The position numbers and the translations under genes are program-made. Below, piece by piece: positions 34,309 through 44,700 of a stretch of DNA of 64,000 bases. This DNA is from Poecilobothrus nobilitatus (Eukaryota > Arthropoda > Insecta > Diptera > Dolichopodidae). The stretch spans positions 126,496,830 through 126,560,829 of the forward strand of contig OX352773.1 of the NCBI GenBank assembly GCA_947095535.1, given 5' to 3'. The notes below the pieces were generated by a model. That model saw nothing but the letters and a program-made list of their open reading frames with translations. It was not told the origin of the DNA and searched no databases. Each line of letters begins with the position of its first letter. Within the stretch, counting starts at the first letter, position 1.

Positions 34309-35160
34309 TGTTAATAGAAATAAGAGTATAATGTTGAAGCTTTAACTTTTGTGTATTATTTCAAAAAAATTTTAACAGGTGTTCAAGTTACAGGTGTTTA
34401 AAAATAGGAAATTTTAAGTTTTTGACCCCTTACAGCTCCTAAACGGTGGGTGATAAAAAAAAATTTTTCTGCAATGACTCATATATATTTTTAAAGATCT
34501 AACTTCAGTCAAAATTTCACCGTTAAACCGTTTAGAAGATAGAAGAGTTAAAGGATTTTGCAAAATTTGAGTTTCGCATAACGGTAAATTAAGACAACGT
34601 ATGCCACAACTATATATTTATTGTATATATACTTTTAAAGCTAATAAAAGCAGTAATCGTTTAGTGTGTTCAAAATGAAGATATACCTTATACAACTTGT
34701 GCCATACCAATTTAAATAGAGAGCTTTTTTGAACATTTGGGGAGCTGCAGCTCCGTAACGGGTGGGTACTACAAAAAAAGTTATTAATTAATTAAAAGTT
34801 ATTATTAATATTTTTATAAGATCTATCAGCTCTTAAAACTTCATAGCTCTATTTCAAAAAAAATTTGGCGATTACAAGGTAGTTGTTCGAGAGCTACCCG
34901 AAGTTTTGATCGGACCTCAACAAAAAAAATAGGGAACCTACAAATTTCTCCTAGAATATTTTGTGTAAATTTCTAGATTCTAGCTTTCTTAGTTTTTGAG
35001 TTAGTGTGCTGACAGATGGACGGACCGACATGGCTCAATCGACATAGAATTTTTTTCTGATCCGATCCATACCTTTGAAGGTATATCTAGCTCGCTTATT
35101 TCGAGGTGTTACAAACGGAGGAGTAATTTTATTATACCCGATCCTATCGTACGGGTATAA
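34309..35160 (+). repeat. Hairpin-ended repeat family A, copy A2
   Basis: The left part (34380-34780) shares text with repeat D (caagttacaggtgtttaaaaa; cgcataacggtaaatt; ctccgtaacgggtggg). The right part has gttgttcgagagctacccga (34883 on), a GGAC run (about 35017-35030), gatccgatccatacctttga, gtatatctagctcgctta and gttacaaacggagga. It ends with the hairpin TTATACCCG-(11 nt)-CGGGTATAA at 35132-35160, followed by aaaa. It is noncoding. Confidence 0.8.
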
Positions 35161-35670
35161 AAATTTTGTTTGTTTTTTTTTTTATATCTTTAAAAATTTA
35201 TATATATATGCATATTATTATTGTTGATGACGTAAAATTTAAACGGGTAAAATTTTGTTAGCAGATTCAATAGTAATGTTATGTTTATTTTATATTTGTT
35301 CAGTTTTTATTATGTTTTACTAATATTTTTAATTAAAAAAAAAAATGTAGATAATGTATGGATGTATGTATTACATATTGTTACGATTAATTCATTGCTT
35401 ATTATTTTTATTGAATAAAAAAAAAGTTGTTGTATTATTAGAAGTTATTTTACTTAAGTATAAATTATTATGTAAAATATTTATGAATTTTGGAATTGGA
35501 CTTTTCGTATAATGGCGATCGGCCCTGTGGTGCAGACAGCTGATTTTTTTCTAGACAACATTTTTGTTTTGGTACTTTTGTTTGCTACTTGAATCGTAAT
35601 TTAAACATTTTTTGGATATCATTTTCGGCTTTGGGTTTCAATTGTGATTTAAAAAAAAAAATTTTTTACA
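35161..35670. other. AT-rich spacer, no gene seen
   Basis: Likely includes the leader of the gag-like gene at 35671: 35510-35640 is less AT-rich (ggcgatcggccctgtggtgcagacagc). No PBS is recognised. Confidence 0.35.
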
Positions 35671-36320
35671 ATGGATTTCGAAAATTTAAATGTGGATGCG
35701 TTAAAAGGGAATTTAAGGCTATTAGGATTAAGTACGAAAGGCATGAAGATAGAACTGAGGGATAAACTTCTCACAAATCTCAATCTTGCGATTGGTAATA
35801 ACAGAAATACTGTTGAGCGAAACGAGGAAAAAGATGATGGCGTTGATGCCGAAGAAGAAGATAACGACGAAAATGACGATAGAACTGAAGAAGATAACGA
35901 TGAATATGAAAGGGAAGCTATATTTAGGCCGTTCTAGTTCTACGAGACATTCAAGATAGTATGTCATCATTCTCTGGTAGTGATTTACTTGACATCAATC
36001 AGTGAATTACGGAGTTTGGAGAAAGTGTGTCAACTATCGGTTGGAATAGGCTACAAAAGCAGGTCTTAAAAGTAAAGGGCGCAGCAAAATTGTTTGTACG
36101 AAGCCAATAAGAAATAGCAAATTGGTTCACATTCAAATCGGTACTGAAAGGTGAGTTCGTTACTCAGCTTTTATCATGCTAAATTCATAAGTTACTTAGG
36201 GAACGACGTAAGAAAGAGAATAAAACGATGCGCGAGTACCTAAGCAAACTAATGGAAATTGGCCAAACTAATAAATCTAAAGTAGAAGAATTAAATGAAA
36301 CAAATTTTTATAGCAAAAAA
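35671..36320 (+). pseudogene. SAP-domain gag-like protein of a retroelement
   Basis: The ATG at 35671 opens MDFENLNVDALKGNLRLLGL, a SAP-type helix-turn-helix start (about residues 3-38), followed by an Asp/Glu-rich stretch (residues 50-82). The frame stops at 35935. Other frames carry on with a gag core: SSFSGSDLLDINQ, TIGWNRLQKQVLKVKGAAKL and LLRERRKKENKTMREYLSKL (about 36195-36255). These are features of retrotransposon gag proteins from insects that begin with a SAP motif. Stops at about 36003 and elsewhere break it. A SINE sits downstream at 36342, and no pol follows, so only the 5' part of the element remains. Confidence 0.6.
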
Positions 36321-36341
36321 TTAATAGTAAAAATATGTACA

Positions 36342-36531
36342 TTTTTTTTTTTTTTTCATTTCTCTGCCACATAAATGTGGATAGAAATTACACAGCCTTT
36401 CCTGTTCAGGCGTGGCTGTACATGCCGTAAGGGGGAATAACTCTTACGACGTGTGTGGTATTCGAACCGACACTCCCTCGGTGTTTACAGCGTATTTTAT
36501 ACGCTCTTACCCACTAGACCACCGGGGGTCC
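36342..36531 (-). mobile_element. tRNA-derived SINE, copy 2
   Basis: The A-rich tail is seen as a T run at 36342-36356. The B box is at 36457-36468, with one inserted base and one change (GGTTCGAATACC on the minus strand). The A box TGGTCTAGTGGG is at 36510-36521 and the 5' end near 36531. The body hairpin is kept with one G-U pair. No clear target duplication is seen. It lies directly downstream of the SAP gag remnant. Confidence 0.85.
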
Positions 36532-36779
36532 TCGTAGATAGACATGTTGACACAATAGATGTAAAAAATAATAAAAACTGTAAACAAATACAAAACAAAC
36601 ATAACATATATATTGAATCTGTTAACCAAAATTTTGCAGTTTAAGTTTTGCGTCTTCAACAATATATTATCTTGTATAGGTATATATATGCATAGGTATA
36701 TAATTTTTTAGAGATATAAAAAAAAAAAAATAATTTGTTCATATAATGCATATGGCTTCTTGATACCTATGTATGAAAT
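36532..36779. other. AT-rich spacer, no gene seen
   Basis: Short AT-rich stretch between SINE copy 2 and repeat E copy 2. Confidence 0.35.
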
Positions 36780-37190
36780 TTGGACTTAGAAAAACAATCA
36801 AATAAAAGTTTGACTTTTTCTTAATAATTTTTCTCATAAAATAAAATATTCTGTTACAAATTATTCGTAAAAAACTTAAAAATGACACTAGTAAGCTAGC
36901 ACTTTCGATTGTCTGATTTGCTCCGAAAGCTTATCAATCCGAGATATTTACGTGAAAACCTTAAATATTAAAATTTCAAATAATTCCGCTGGGTCGCTTG
37001 TGCCTGCACATACCCACACATACATACTCACACAAACACACACACAGGCAGACATCTAACTGTCTCACACAAACAGGTACTAAAAATTTGTTTACAGGCT
37101 TCTACGCACCGGAGTAGTGCATATTTACAAAAATCTCGGGTACAAATTTTTGGCGTGAAAACAATACCAACCTTATACAATAATATCTTT
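36780..37190 (+). repeat. Dispersed repeat E with a CA-rich tract, copy 2
   Basis: Matches the reverse complement of 28890-29250: tttgctccgaaagcttatca (36919 on), gagatatttacgtgaaaacc and acacaaacacacacacaggc (37032 on). Both copies carry the CA-rich tract at the same place, so the tract is part of the repeat rather than an independent microsatellite. Confidence 0.65.
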
Positions 37191-37425
37191 TGTCAGTCAA
37201 AAAAATAAATTTAATGAAATTTTATTATGTACCTAATGTTAAAAACTTTTAGCAAATTTCAGAATGATATAAAAATCAAAACATAATATATACTTCACTC
37301 TCTTTTAATTAAATAACAAAAAAGAAAAGAAACATAATGGTAAGATATTGTTTTTTTTAAAAATTATTATATTATTTCTTATATTTTAGTAAAATATAGG
37401 CTTTAGGCTTTTCTTGAAATTTTTG

Positions 37426-37617
37426 TTTTTTTTTAATGCATTTTTCTGCCACATAAATGTGGACTGCAAATTACACAGCCTTTTCTGTTCAGGCGTGGCT
37501 GTAAATGTCGCAAGGAGGAATAACTCTTACGACGTTTGTGGGATTCGAACCCACATTCCCTCGTCGGTGTTTACAGCTTATTTTATACGCTCTTACCCAG
37601 TAGACCACCGAGGCCCC
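37426..37617 (-). mobile_element. tRNA-derived SINE, copy 3, with a possible target duplication
   Basis: The tail is a T run at 37426-37434. The perfect B box is at 37541-37551, and the A box (TGGTCTACTGGG) is at 37596-37607. The T arm GTGGG-TTCGAAT-CCCAC is perfect. CTTGAAATTTTT at 37413-37424 and CTTGAAAATTTA at 37619-37630 flank the element and could be a target-site duplication, as expected for LINE-driven insertion. Confidence 0.85.
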
Positions 37618-37654
37618 GCTTGAAAATTTAATAGCTTAAGGAAAGGGTGAGAAT

Positions 37655-38060
37655 AATATGTACCATAACATTGATGCATTAGTTAAAGGTAAAATTTATG
37701 AAGTGATGGAATTGAAATTTTTGGAAATAAAGTCAAAGAGTGGTTCTTTGTAAGGTGGAACCACAAAGAAAAAATCACATTTTTTATGCCAGATCGTTTC
37801 TGCAAAAACGTAACTAATAAATCTGAATTAGAAGAATTAAATGGATCAAATTTTTATATCATTTACACTTCAATAAAATCTTTTTCAAAACCAAACAAAA
37901 CCTTTTCAAAACTAAACAAATCTTTTTCGAAACCAAGCAAATCTTTTTCAAAACCAAACAAATATTTTTCAAAACCAAAAAAATCTTTTTGAAAACCAAA
38001 CAAATCTTTTTCAAAACCATATAAAACTCTTTAAAAATCAACAAAAACCTTTTCAATTTC
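37655..38060 (+). pseudogene. Unknown gene remnant with KSFSKPN heptad repeats
   Basis: In two frames the stretch encodes YHNIDALVKGKIYEVMEL (about 37660-37715), then MPDRFCKNVTNKSELEELNG (37786-37845) and FYIIYTSI. The order (a K-x-Y-x-V strand, a P-x-R-F, and an E-L-N-x-x-x-F-Y-x-x-Y block) resembles a small multi-copy protein family I have seen in invertebrate genomes near mobile elements; I cannot name its function. It continues in frame into heptads of the type KSFSKPN encoded by a 21-bp tandem repeat and stops at 37990. A frameshift at about 37750 separates the parts. Confidence 0.4.
37868..38045 (+). repeat. 21-bp minisatellite (tctttttcaaaaccaaacaaa)-like
   Basis: About eight imperfect units of 21 nt with the core TTTTTCAAAACCAAACAAA (unit text varies) run from 37868 to about 38045. 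The first six keep the reading frame, and later units mutate into stops. Two further units of caatttcaataacaactttt follow at about 38055-38090. Confidence 0.8.
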
Positions 38061-38341
38061 AATAACAACTTTTTCAATTTCAATAACAACCATACAAAAT
38101 GCAAAATAAAAAATGCAGCGAATGGAAATTAAAAAATTTTATTTTTTGAAAAATAAAGTTGAATTTATATAGTTGTTTGACCTGTTTTTGTTTACTTAAA
38201 TTAGATACTATAGATAATAAATTTATATTATCTTATATTTTTTCAAAAACAAAATAATTATTAGTGGCGTTGCATTTTACAGGTTGAAGGTTTATAAATA
38301 TAAATTTGATATTTTTCTTTAAAATATTTAAAAAATTTCAG

Positions 38342-38517
38342 CTCCCCAAAAAATTCTCTTAGATCCTGAAACGATACCCGGAGGTCCAAAAAAGGTCCCC
38401 AGAAGTCCAATAACGCAAACGGTCCATGAAGGACCGACAAAGAGTTCAAAAGAGTTCAGTCCGGCAGAGCCCCTAGTTCCCTTAACCAAGCTGCTTAGAT
38501 TGTATGGGAAATATTTG
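38342..38517 (+). other. Possible coding exon with a 3' splice site
   Basis: A T-rich tract and tttcag at 38336-38341 are followed by a frame open from 38344 to 38596, without an internal ATG. Its first about 58 codons are unusually GC-rich and Pro/Lys-rich (ETIPGGPKKVPRSP, EPLVPLTKLLRLYGKYLQK). The last part runs into the LINE-flank duplication and the hairpin-ended repeat. It might be an exon captured from a host gene or a piece of an unknown element. No family is recognised. Confidence 0.3.
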
Positions 38518-38571
38518 CAAAAATATTATATATTATGTATCTATAAAATAAATTTAAGTTGCTTCTTTGAG

Positions 38572-40000
38572 TTTTTATACCCTACACCAAAGGTATAGGG
38601 TATATTAACTTTGGTATGGTGTTTGTAACCACCAAAAGGAAGCGAGTTAGATATGGACATGTATATATATTCTGAATCAGGATCACCTCCTGAGTCGATT
38701 TAATGATGTCCGTCCGTCCGTACGTTCGCACGATAACTCAAAAACTAATAAAGCTATCTTGATGAAATTTATATAGTAGGTTACTAATTACGAAAGGAAG
38801 GTTAAGTTCGAATCTGGACAAAATCGGTCCATGGATTCGGATTCTGGAAGCTTCCGAATGATTCCGGAGCAAACGAGATTATCTCCAAAACCAACAAAGA
38901 TAGAACCTCTAAATTTTGTACAATGATGTTCCTTCCCGTTCCATTTATGTCTCTGAAATTTAAGAGGATTTGATCCATGGGTTTGGATTTTGGAAGCACG
39001 AGCACCAGAGCAAATGAGATTATCTCCAAAACCAACTAAGATATAACCTTTAAATTTGGCAGAGTGGTGTTCTTTCATGTTTTATTTAAGTCTCTGAAAT
39101 TTGAGAGGATTTGGTTCATGGGTTGTTATCATGGAGGCTTCCGAACGAGCCCCAGAGCAAACGAATATATCTCCATAACCAACAAAGATAGAAAAAATTT
39201 TTATTTATTTTTAGTACAAGAGTGTGCTGTTAAGTTTCCTTTTCTATAAAATTGGAAACTGACATTTGAAAGAATTTGAACAATGGGTTCGTATTTTGGA
39301 AGCTTCCGAACGAGACCCAGAGCAAACGAGATTATCTACAAAACCAACAAAGATAGAACCTTTAAATTTTTTACAATGGTGTTCCTTCCCGTTTGATTTA
39401 TGTTTCTGAAATTTGTGAGGATTTGGTCCATGGGTTCAAATCTTGGAAGCTTCCGTACGAGCCCCAGAGCAAACGAGTATATCTCCATTACCAACAAAGA
39501 TAGAACTTTTGTTTATGTACAAAGGTGTTATGTTATGTTTCCTTTTCTGTAAAATTGGAAACTGACATTTGAAAGAATTTGAACCATGGGTTCATATTTT
39601 GGAAACTTCTGGACGAGCACAAGAGCAACGAGCATATATCCAAAACCAACAAAAGTAGAACCTTTAAATTTAGTACAATGGTGTTCTGACATGTTTTCTT
39701 TATGTTCCTGAGATGGATTCGATGAATTGGAGTGGCAATTCGGGTACCTGATACACACCTCCCAAGGACTAACAATCTTCGGAATTAATAAAGGTAGAAA
39801 CTTTTTTTTACAAAGGTGTCAAGCATATCCCAAGAGGATGCTTCTTTTACGTTGCTGAAATTCGAGTTGAATAAGACAGAAAAGGGAAGAAGTTCAAGCA
39901 GCTGCCAAAAAAACTTATGGATTTTTAATTTAATTCGAATTATTCAGGTGTAGAGTATTAATAAGTCGGTTGCATCGACTTATTGTTACATTTACTTGTT
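38572..40000 (+). repeat. Hairpin-ended repeat family C, copy C1 (complete)
   Basis: It starts with the hairpin TATACCCTA...TAGGGTATA (38576-38604), then gtttgtaaccacc, gcgagttagatat, a (GTCC)n run (38709-38722) and gcacgataactcaaaaacta. The core has about six diverged units of about 150 bp, each with ccatgggttc, ggaagcttccgaacgagc, cagagcaaacgagattatct and aaccaacaaagatagaac. The far end has a second hairpin ATAAGTCG-GTTGCAT-CGACTTAT (39961-39983 area) and ends in catttacttg near 40000. The matching unoccupied site is at about 24752-24775. It is noncoding. Confidence 0.85.
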
Positions 40001-40549
40001 TTATTTTAAACTAGCTAGGTAAACATATGTATGTAAATTATTTTGGTTATATAATTTTTAAATTGAAGCGAGACCGAGAAGTATGTATAATAAAAAGAAC
40101 CTGAAAAAACATTACATTTATATGTATATATATATATATATATATTTATTGATCATAAAATATTTTTGAAAACCTAATATAAACATTTTAATATTTTTAA
40201 TGAATGAAAAAATATGTTTAATTGGTTTTCAAAAACAAATTATTATTTATATGAGTATGTACGGTAAATTTTAATTATGTATGTATATATTTTGAATTAC
40301 TTTTTAGGATCGCTTTTTTTACAGCGATTCATATTGAATTTGTTAGAAATTTTTTTTCTGTTTGTTGAAGATTCCACCTTCCGTGGAAAATAAAACTCAA
40401 TATGTACAAAGGTTGAGCGCTTGATTACATTTTCTAGAATTTCGAACACTGGCGATTTTATTGAATTAGAAATCAAGATTATACACATATTATGTTACAT
40501 TGAAAAATTATATTGAATTACTAATTAGGAGATAAGATTAAAGTAAATA

Positions 40550-42410
40550 TATGTCGTTTAAGAAATAAATTCTGCAAATTCGAAGTAACTATTCAGGAAA
40601 TTAACAATATAGATATAGCTATACTGAATGAAGTCTGGAAATACGACAATGAAAAGGAATACTAAAACTTACCAAATTATCAACTTACTTTCAATTGCCT
40701 AAACAAAAACAGAGGAGGAGGTACAGCTATATATATAAAAAATAATATAAATTTTAACATAATTATGCAAAATAAATTATACAACTTTACCATTATTGAG
40801 TTACTAAATACAACACCAAAAATCAAAATTGGCACGTTCTATAAAGCACCAAACGAAAACGACAACCCTTTTATCGAACACATGGAAAAACAAGTAGGCC
40901 AAATTGTCCCAATTAAAAATTTTTGCAGACGTTAATATTAACCTGTTTAAAAATACTAATACAAATATAAAGTACATAGAAAAAATAAAAAGGCCATTAA
41001 CAAACTTGGTAAACAAAAGTCTTTTGATTAGTATATTTCCATTATTAGTATAATTGCTTGATGATATAATAACAGCGATTTACAAAAGTGGTTCGAAAAC
41101 TGATTGTGGAAATTACAGACCAATATCATTACTTAATTCTATAAGTAAAATTTAAAAAAAATTATAAATATAAGAATAAGAACTTTATTTATAAATGAAA
41201 CTATTAGATTTGATAACAATCAGTATGGTTTTATAGAAAATAGTGGAACAGAGGCAGCTATAAGCACAACATTAGATCAAATATATGAAGCACTTGATGC
41301 AGGAAAATTTGTAGGGGCTGTATTTGTAGATTTAACCAAAGCGTTTGATGTGGTAAATCATGAAAAACTTATAAACGTCATTGAGGATATAGGATTAAGA
41401 GGAGTTGCCAAAAATCTAGTAAAGGATTATTTAACAAATATAACACAATATACTAGAATTAACAGTATACTAAGGGGTAAACTTCCTATAAAAATTGGTG
41501 TACCACAATACTCAATTCTCGGACATCTTTTATATTTACTATACATCATGAACATCCCAAATTGTAACACCTCATTTAAATATAATATATATGCTGATGA
41601 TACTAATATTGTAGTCAAAGCAAACGCACTAAGTGAATTAGAAACTGTATTAAATAACTTACCGTACTCCTAGCGTACAGTAGTTGGTTGAGGCTTACAG
41701 TAATTGGTTGAGTGTTATTGAACTTATTATGAACACAAAAAAAATAATTATATAATATTCAGATTTGGAATAAAAAGCTGTGAGGAAATTAACATAAAAG
41801 TGATATTGTTAACTTAGCAGAGCACAAAATATAAAATATTTGGGAGTCACAATTGACGAAACCCTTAAATGGGACAATCATGTCAAAAATATAAAAACAG
41901 TATACTCACAATAATAATAGTAATAAGAAGATCAGGTGGTACAACTAAAAGCGTGGCTACACTTATCTATAATAACTATATTTTATCAAAGATAAGATAC
42001 AGCATTACAAGTTTGAGTCATTGTTCCAGTTTTCATCTAAAACAAATAGGTACAATAATGAATAAAGCTCTAAAAATATTATTTAAGATGGATATGAGAT
42101 GCAGCACAAAAAAAGTATACAAGGACACAGAAGAATTGGATATTAATCAGTTGATCTATTTTGAAAAATGTAAATATATTCATAAAATAGTGAACAAACA
42201 CTTAAACTCAAATTGGATGCTAAATACGCGAAAAGAAATACACAAGCAATAGATTTAAATTGAATGTGCATATAGCTAACGTCCATCAAACATAAAATTT
42301 TTAAAAATAGTGTAATAAAATTACATAAAAATTACTTAAATACATTAAAGATTGCAAAAACATAGATAAGTTTAAGTCTTCACTAAAGAAAGAGGTACAT
42401 ACGCAATTTC
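40550..42410 (+). pseudogene. Jockey/CR1-like LINE, copy L2 (same deletion as L1)
   Basis: Endonuclease words are shared with L1 (YVNICRLRN region at 40545; ADVNINLFKNTN at about 40925-40965). Then the same EN-RT jump, RT with FVGAVFVDLTKAFDVVNHEK (about 41310-41370; the Asp kept here is Asn in L1), KIGVPQYSILGHLLYLLY (PQGS box as PQYS) and YADDTNIV (41588-41611). C-terminal part ITSLSHCSSFHLKQIGTIMN (42003-42062). Frameshifts lie at about 41660 and 41890. RT is slightly better kept here than in L1. Confidence 0.8.
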
Positions 42411-42837
42411 ATAAATTAAAAAAATAATTGTTTTTATTTTGTATTACTTAATTAGCTTTTGTTTTTAGTATACATTATATATTTTATTTAATATGTAGAT
42501 TTATTTTAATGTTAAAAAGAAATTGTTTATATGTAAAACCACATACATATAAAAAATTTTTTTTTGTTTTTTTTCTCTTTTGAGTAAATTATTTTTAGTT
42601 ATAAAATAATTTATTTAATTTCTTATACACAATGTAATATTGTCTGAAATTAATTTTAAATAAAACAAATAAAAAAAAAAAAATTAAAAATAACTTTTTA
42701 ATAAATCGTAATTTTGACATACATAATGATAATACTAAGAACCGGAGTAACTTTTTGTCTTTCTTTGTTGCGAACAGATAAGCAAAAAAAAAATAATTGT
42801 GTATATAATAGTTTAACGACTTATAATAGTTTAAGGG

Positions 42838-44080
42838 CTTGAAGTCATTGGCATTCATTTCAATAACGTTAAATTTGTTTTTAACAGTACGGATAAAATT
42901 TTACCAATTTCTTACATGATGTATTTGTGAAACTGTCCTTTTCTTTTTTTCTCGATTAAAGCATTATTTGAATCCGACTCCATATGAGTATGACCGGATT
43001 CCAGAAATTTATGATCAATAATCTTAATATTTTTACTACATTGCAGAAAAGTGTTGAACATATAACTCACAAAAGAGTTTTATTTTTCTCTGGGCATGAA
43101 TCACTATAATAAATTACGTGATTTGCTTGACCTACTGATTCCAAATATTCCAGATGTTTCAACAGACATGAAGATATTTCATTTCCACCGCGTCTGGCAA
43201 TTGCTTCATGCCACACGTAGCAGTAAGTATTATTGATTTGGGAATTATGAATAGTTAATTTGTAGGTCCACAAGGGCCACTTGTAAAATGACATTGAATT
43301 TCGAACAAATGGTGTCGGTAGTCATTGCCGTAAATCGAAAGTGAATGTTTGAATTGATTTATTTGTAGTACCTAACAATTTATAATGTTCTTTTTATTAC
43401 ATAGTCTAAGTTTGACTTTTTATGATGTTCATCCAAATCATTATTTAACAATTGCAATGAAGGAGAACTACATCGGCTCGCTAGATCAATTGTCGTTCTA
43501 TAAGTATCACAGGTGTTGCAAGTGTCAAAACTAGGCTTTTTAAATTTAATTCCCATTGCTGTTAAAAAGTAAGAATTAAAAAAGATACACCTTTGCGGAA
43601 TTTTAAAATTTGAAATCGTTTATTATGTACACATATAGGCACATATTTTTTTTTAAAAAGTTAAATGATTTCTATTTTTTTTACTTACTTTTAAAAATTT
43701 GACCATATTTGACAAGACTAATTTTTATTTCTGGATGCATTTCTAAAAAGAGTCTGTACATTTTTGATACCGATAATTCAGCATGAAAATACTTCAAATT
43801 TGTGTTTCTTCTAGAACAGTGACTTTCATATGAAGGGAACATGTTTATATGAGATTTTACAAGTTCAATTGAGCTTTCATCAATTTTTCTCATTCCAGTG
43901 CCACCTCTACAATCTTTTATTTGGACATTCGGATGTGATAACTTTTTATTTGCCACGCTTTTTAAAAAATTTTTGCTTTCCGCAAAGCATTGCTTACAAC
44001 AACGTTGGCAAACTTCAATTCTATTAGTAGCATCAGTTTCTAAATAATATCGAATGTGATGTTGCCGGTTTCTTGGATTA
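42838..44080 (-). pseudogene. Unclassified transposase-like gene (ESHxxR / YSDxC family)
   Basis: Reading leftward from 44080: HHIRYYLETDATNRIEVCQR and CCKQCFAESKNFL (Cys-rich start), HINMFPSYESHCSRRNTNLK (about 43855-43796), KMYRLFLEM, KKPSFDTCNTCDTYR (about 43545-43500), YKLTIHNSQINNTYCYVWHE (about 43260-43203), GGNEISSCLLKHL, IYYSDSCPEKNK (about 43106-43071), then LESGHTHMESDSNNALIEKK in other frames (about 43010-42940) and IEMNANDFK (42865-42840). This is a recurrent multi-copy family of insects and other invertebrates, usually unannotated; the Asp-x-Cys and Glu-Asp-Ser blocks suggest a DDE-type nuclease, by inference. Frameshifts at about 43660, 43300 and 43060 break it. LINE copy L2 abuts its end inside the DFK motif. 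Confidence 0.6.
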
Positions 44081-44239
44081 TCTTTGGAGTTTCGTCAATC
44101 AAAATTTATTTTTGACAGGTTTTCTATTATATATAGCTGCGGAGCATATTCACAGGAGAGTCACAGTTATTAATAATTTCATGTGTTTTAATTTTCAGGT
44201 TTGGATGATATATTTTGGACTTCATTCCAATTTAAGTCC

Positions 44240-44700
44240 AAGGAAATAAGAAAATAGTGAAATTAATTTATTTTGCAATTTGTTGTATTCGTGAATCGTG
44301 ATCATTTAGCTCCAAAAAAATTCCTATTTTACCTTTAGTTATATGTATTCTTAATAAATCATCAAGTTTGTCATGACTTAAGCCTTTCTTTTCTATGAAA
44401 ATTCTCTTGTTACCGAATATGGTTTCAAGTTCTTTGTATTTTAATTCTTTTCAAATTATATGCATTTTGAATCTATTCACGACAGTGTCTAAGATTGGTA
44501 TATGATAATTAAAATTTTCTATAGCTGAATGTGCCGTATTTCCGTCTAAAGATTCTTCAGCTATATTTATTTCATTTAGGTTGTTCTTAAAAGTCAATCT
44601 TGAGATTTCGCTATCTAATAAAGATGTACTAGAATAATTATCATTGAAAACACTTATTTCATTGGTTTCCTGATTTATTCTGCTAAGAAAATCAGCCACT
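44240..44700 (-). pseudogene. pol: RNase H to integrase linker of gypsy element B, truncated
   Basis: From about 44720 the minus strand ends RNase H with KGKDNKVADFLSRINQET (the A-D-x-L-S-R box), then a linker (HIPILDTVVNRFKM). In the next frame it reads NKRIFIEKKGLSHDKLDDLL and SRIQQIAK. No integrase HHCC or DDE core follows. The element seems cut between about 44240 and 44100, where the transposase-like gene starts in the same orientation. Confidence 0.6.

Larger units (their letters stand above)
38518..42836 (+). repeat. Second copy of the L1 stretch (24716-28005), with insertion and deletion
   Basis: Apart from C1 (38572-40000) and a loss of about 460 bp at about 40530, the whole stretch follows 24716-28005 in the same order and orientation. 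The left limit lies at about 38518, after the possible exon. The right limit at about 42836 abuts the transposase-like gene. It may be a segmental duplication or two insertions of one internally deleted LINE. Confidence 0.75.

Noticed and set aside
38859..39700. Tandem units of C1 as a satellite DNA
   Set aside because: Only about six units, bounded by conserved element ends in three separate places, so it is the core of a mobile repeat rather than a free satellite.
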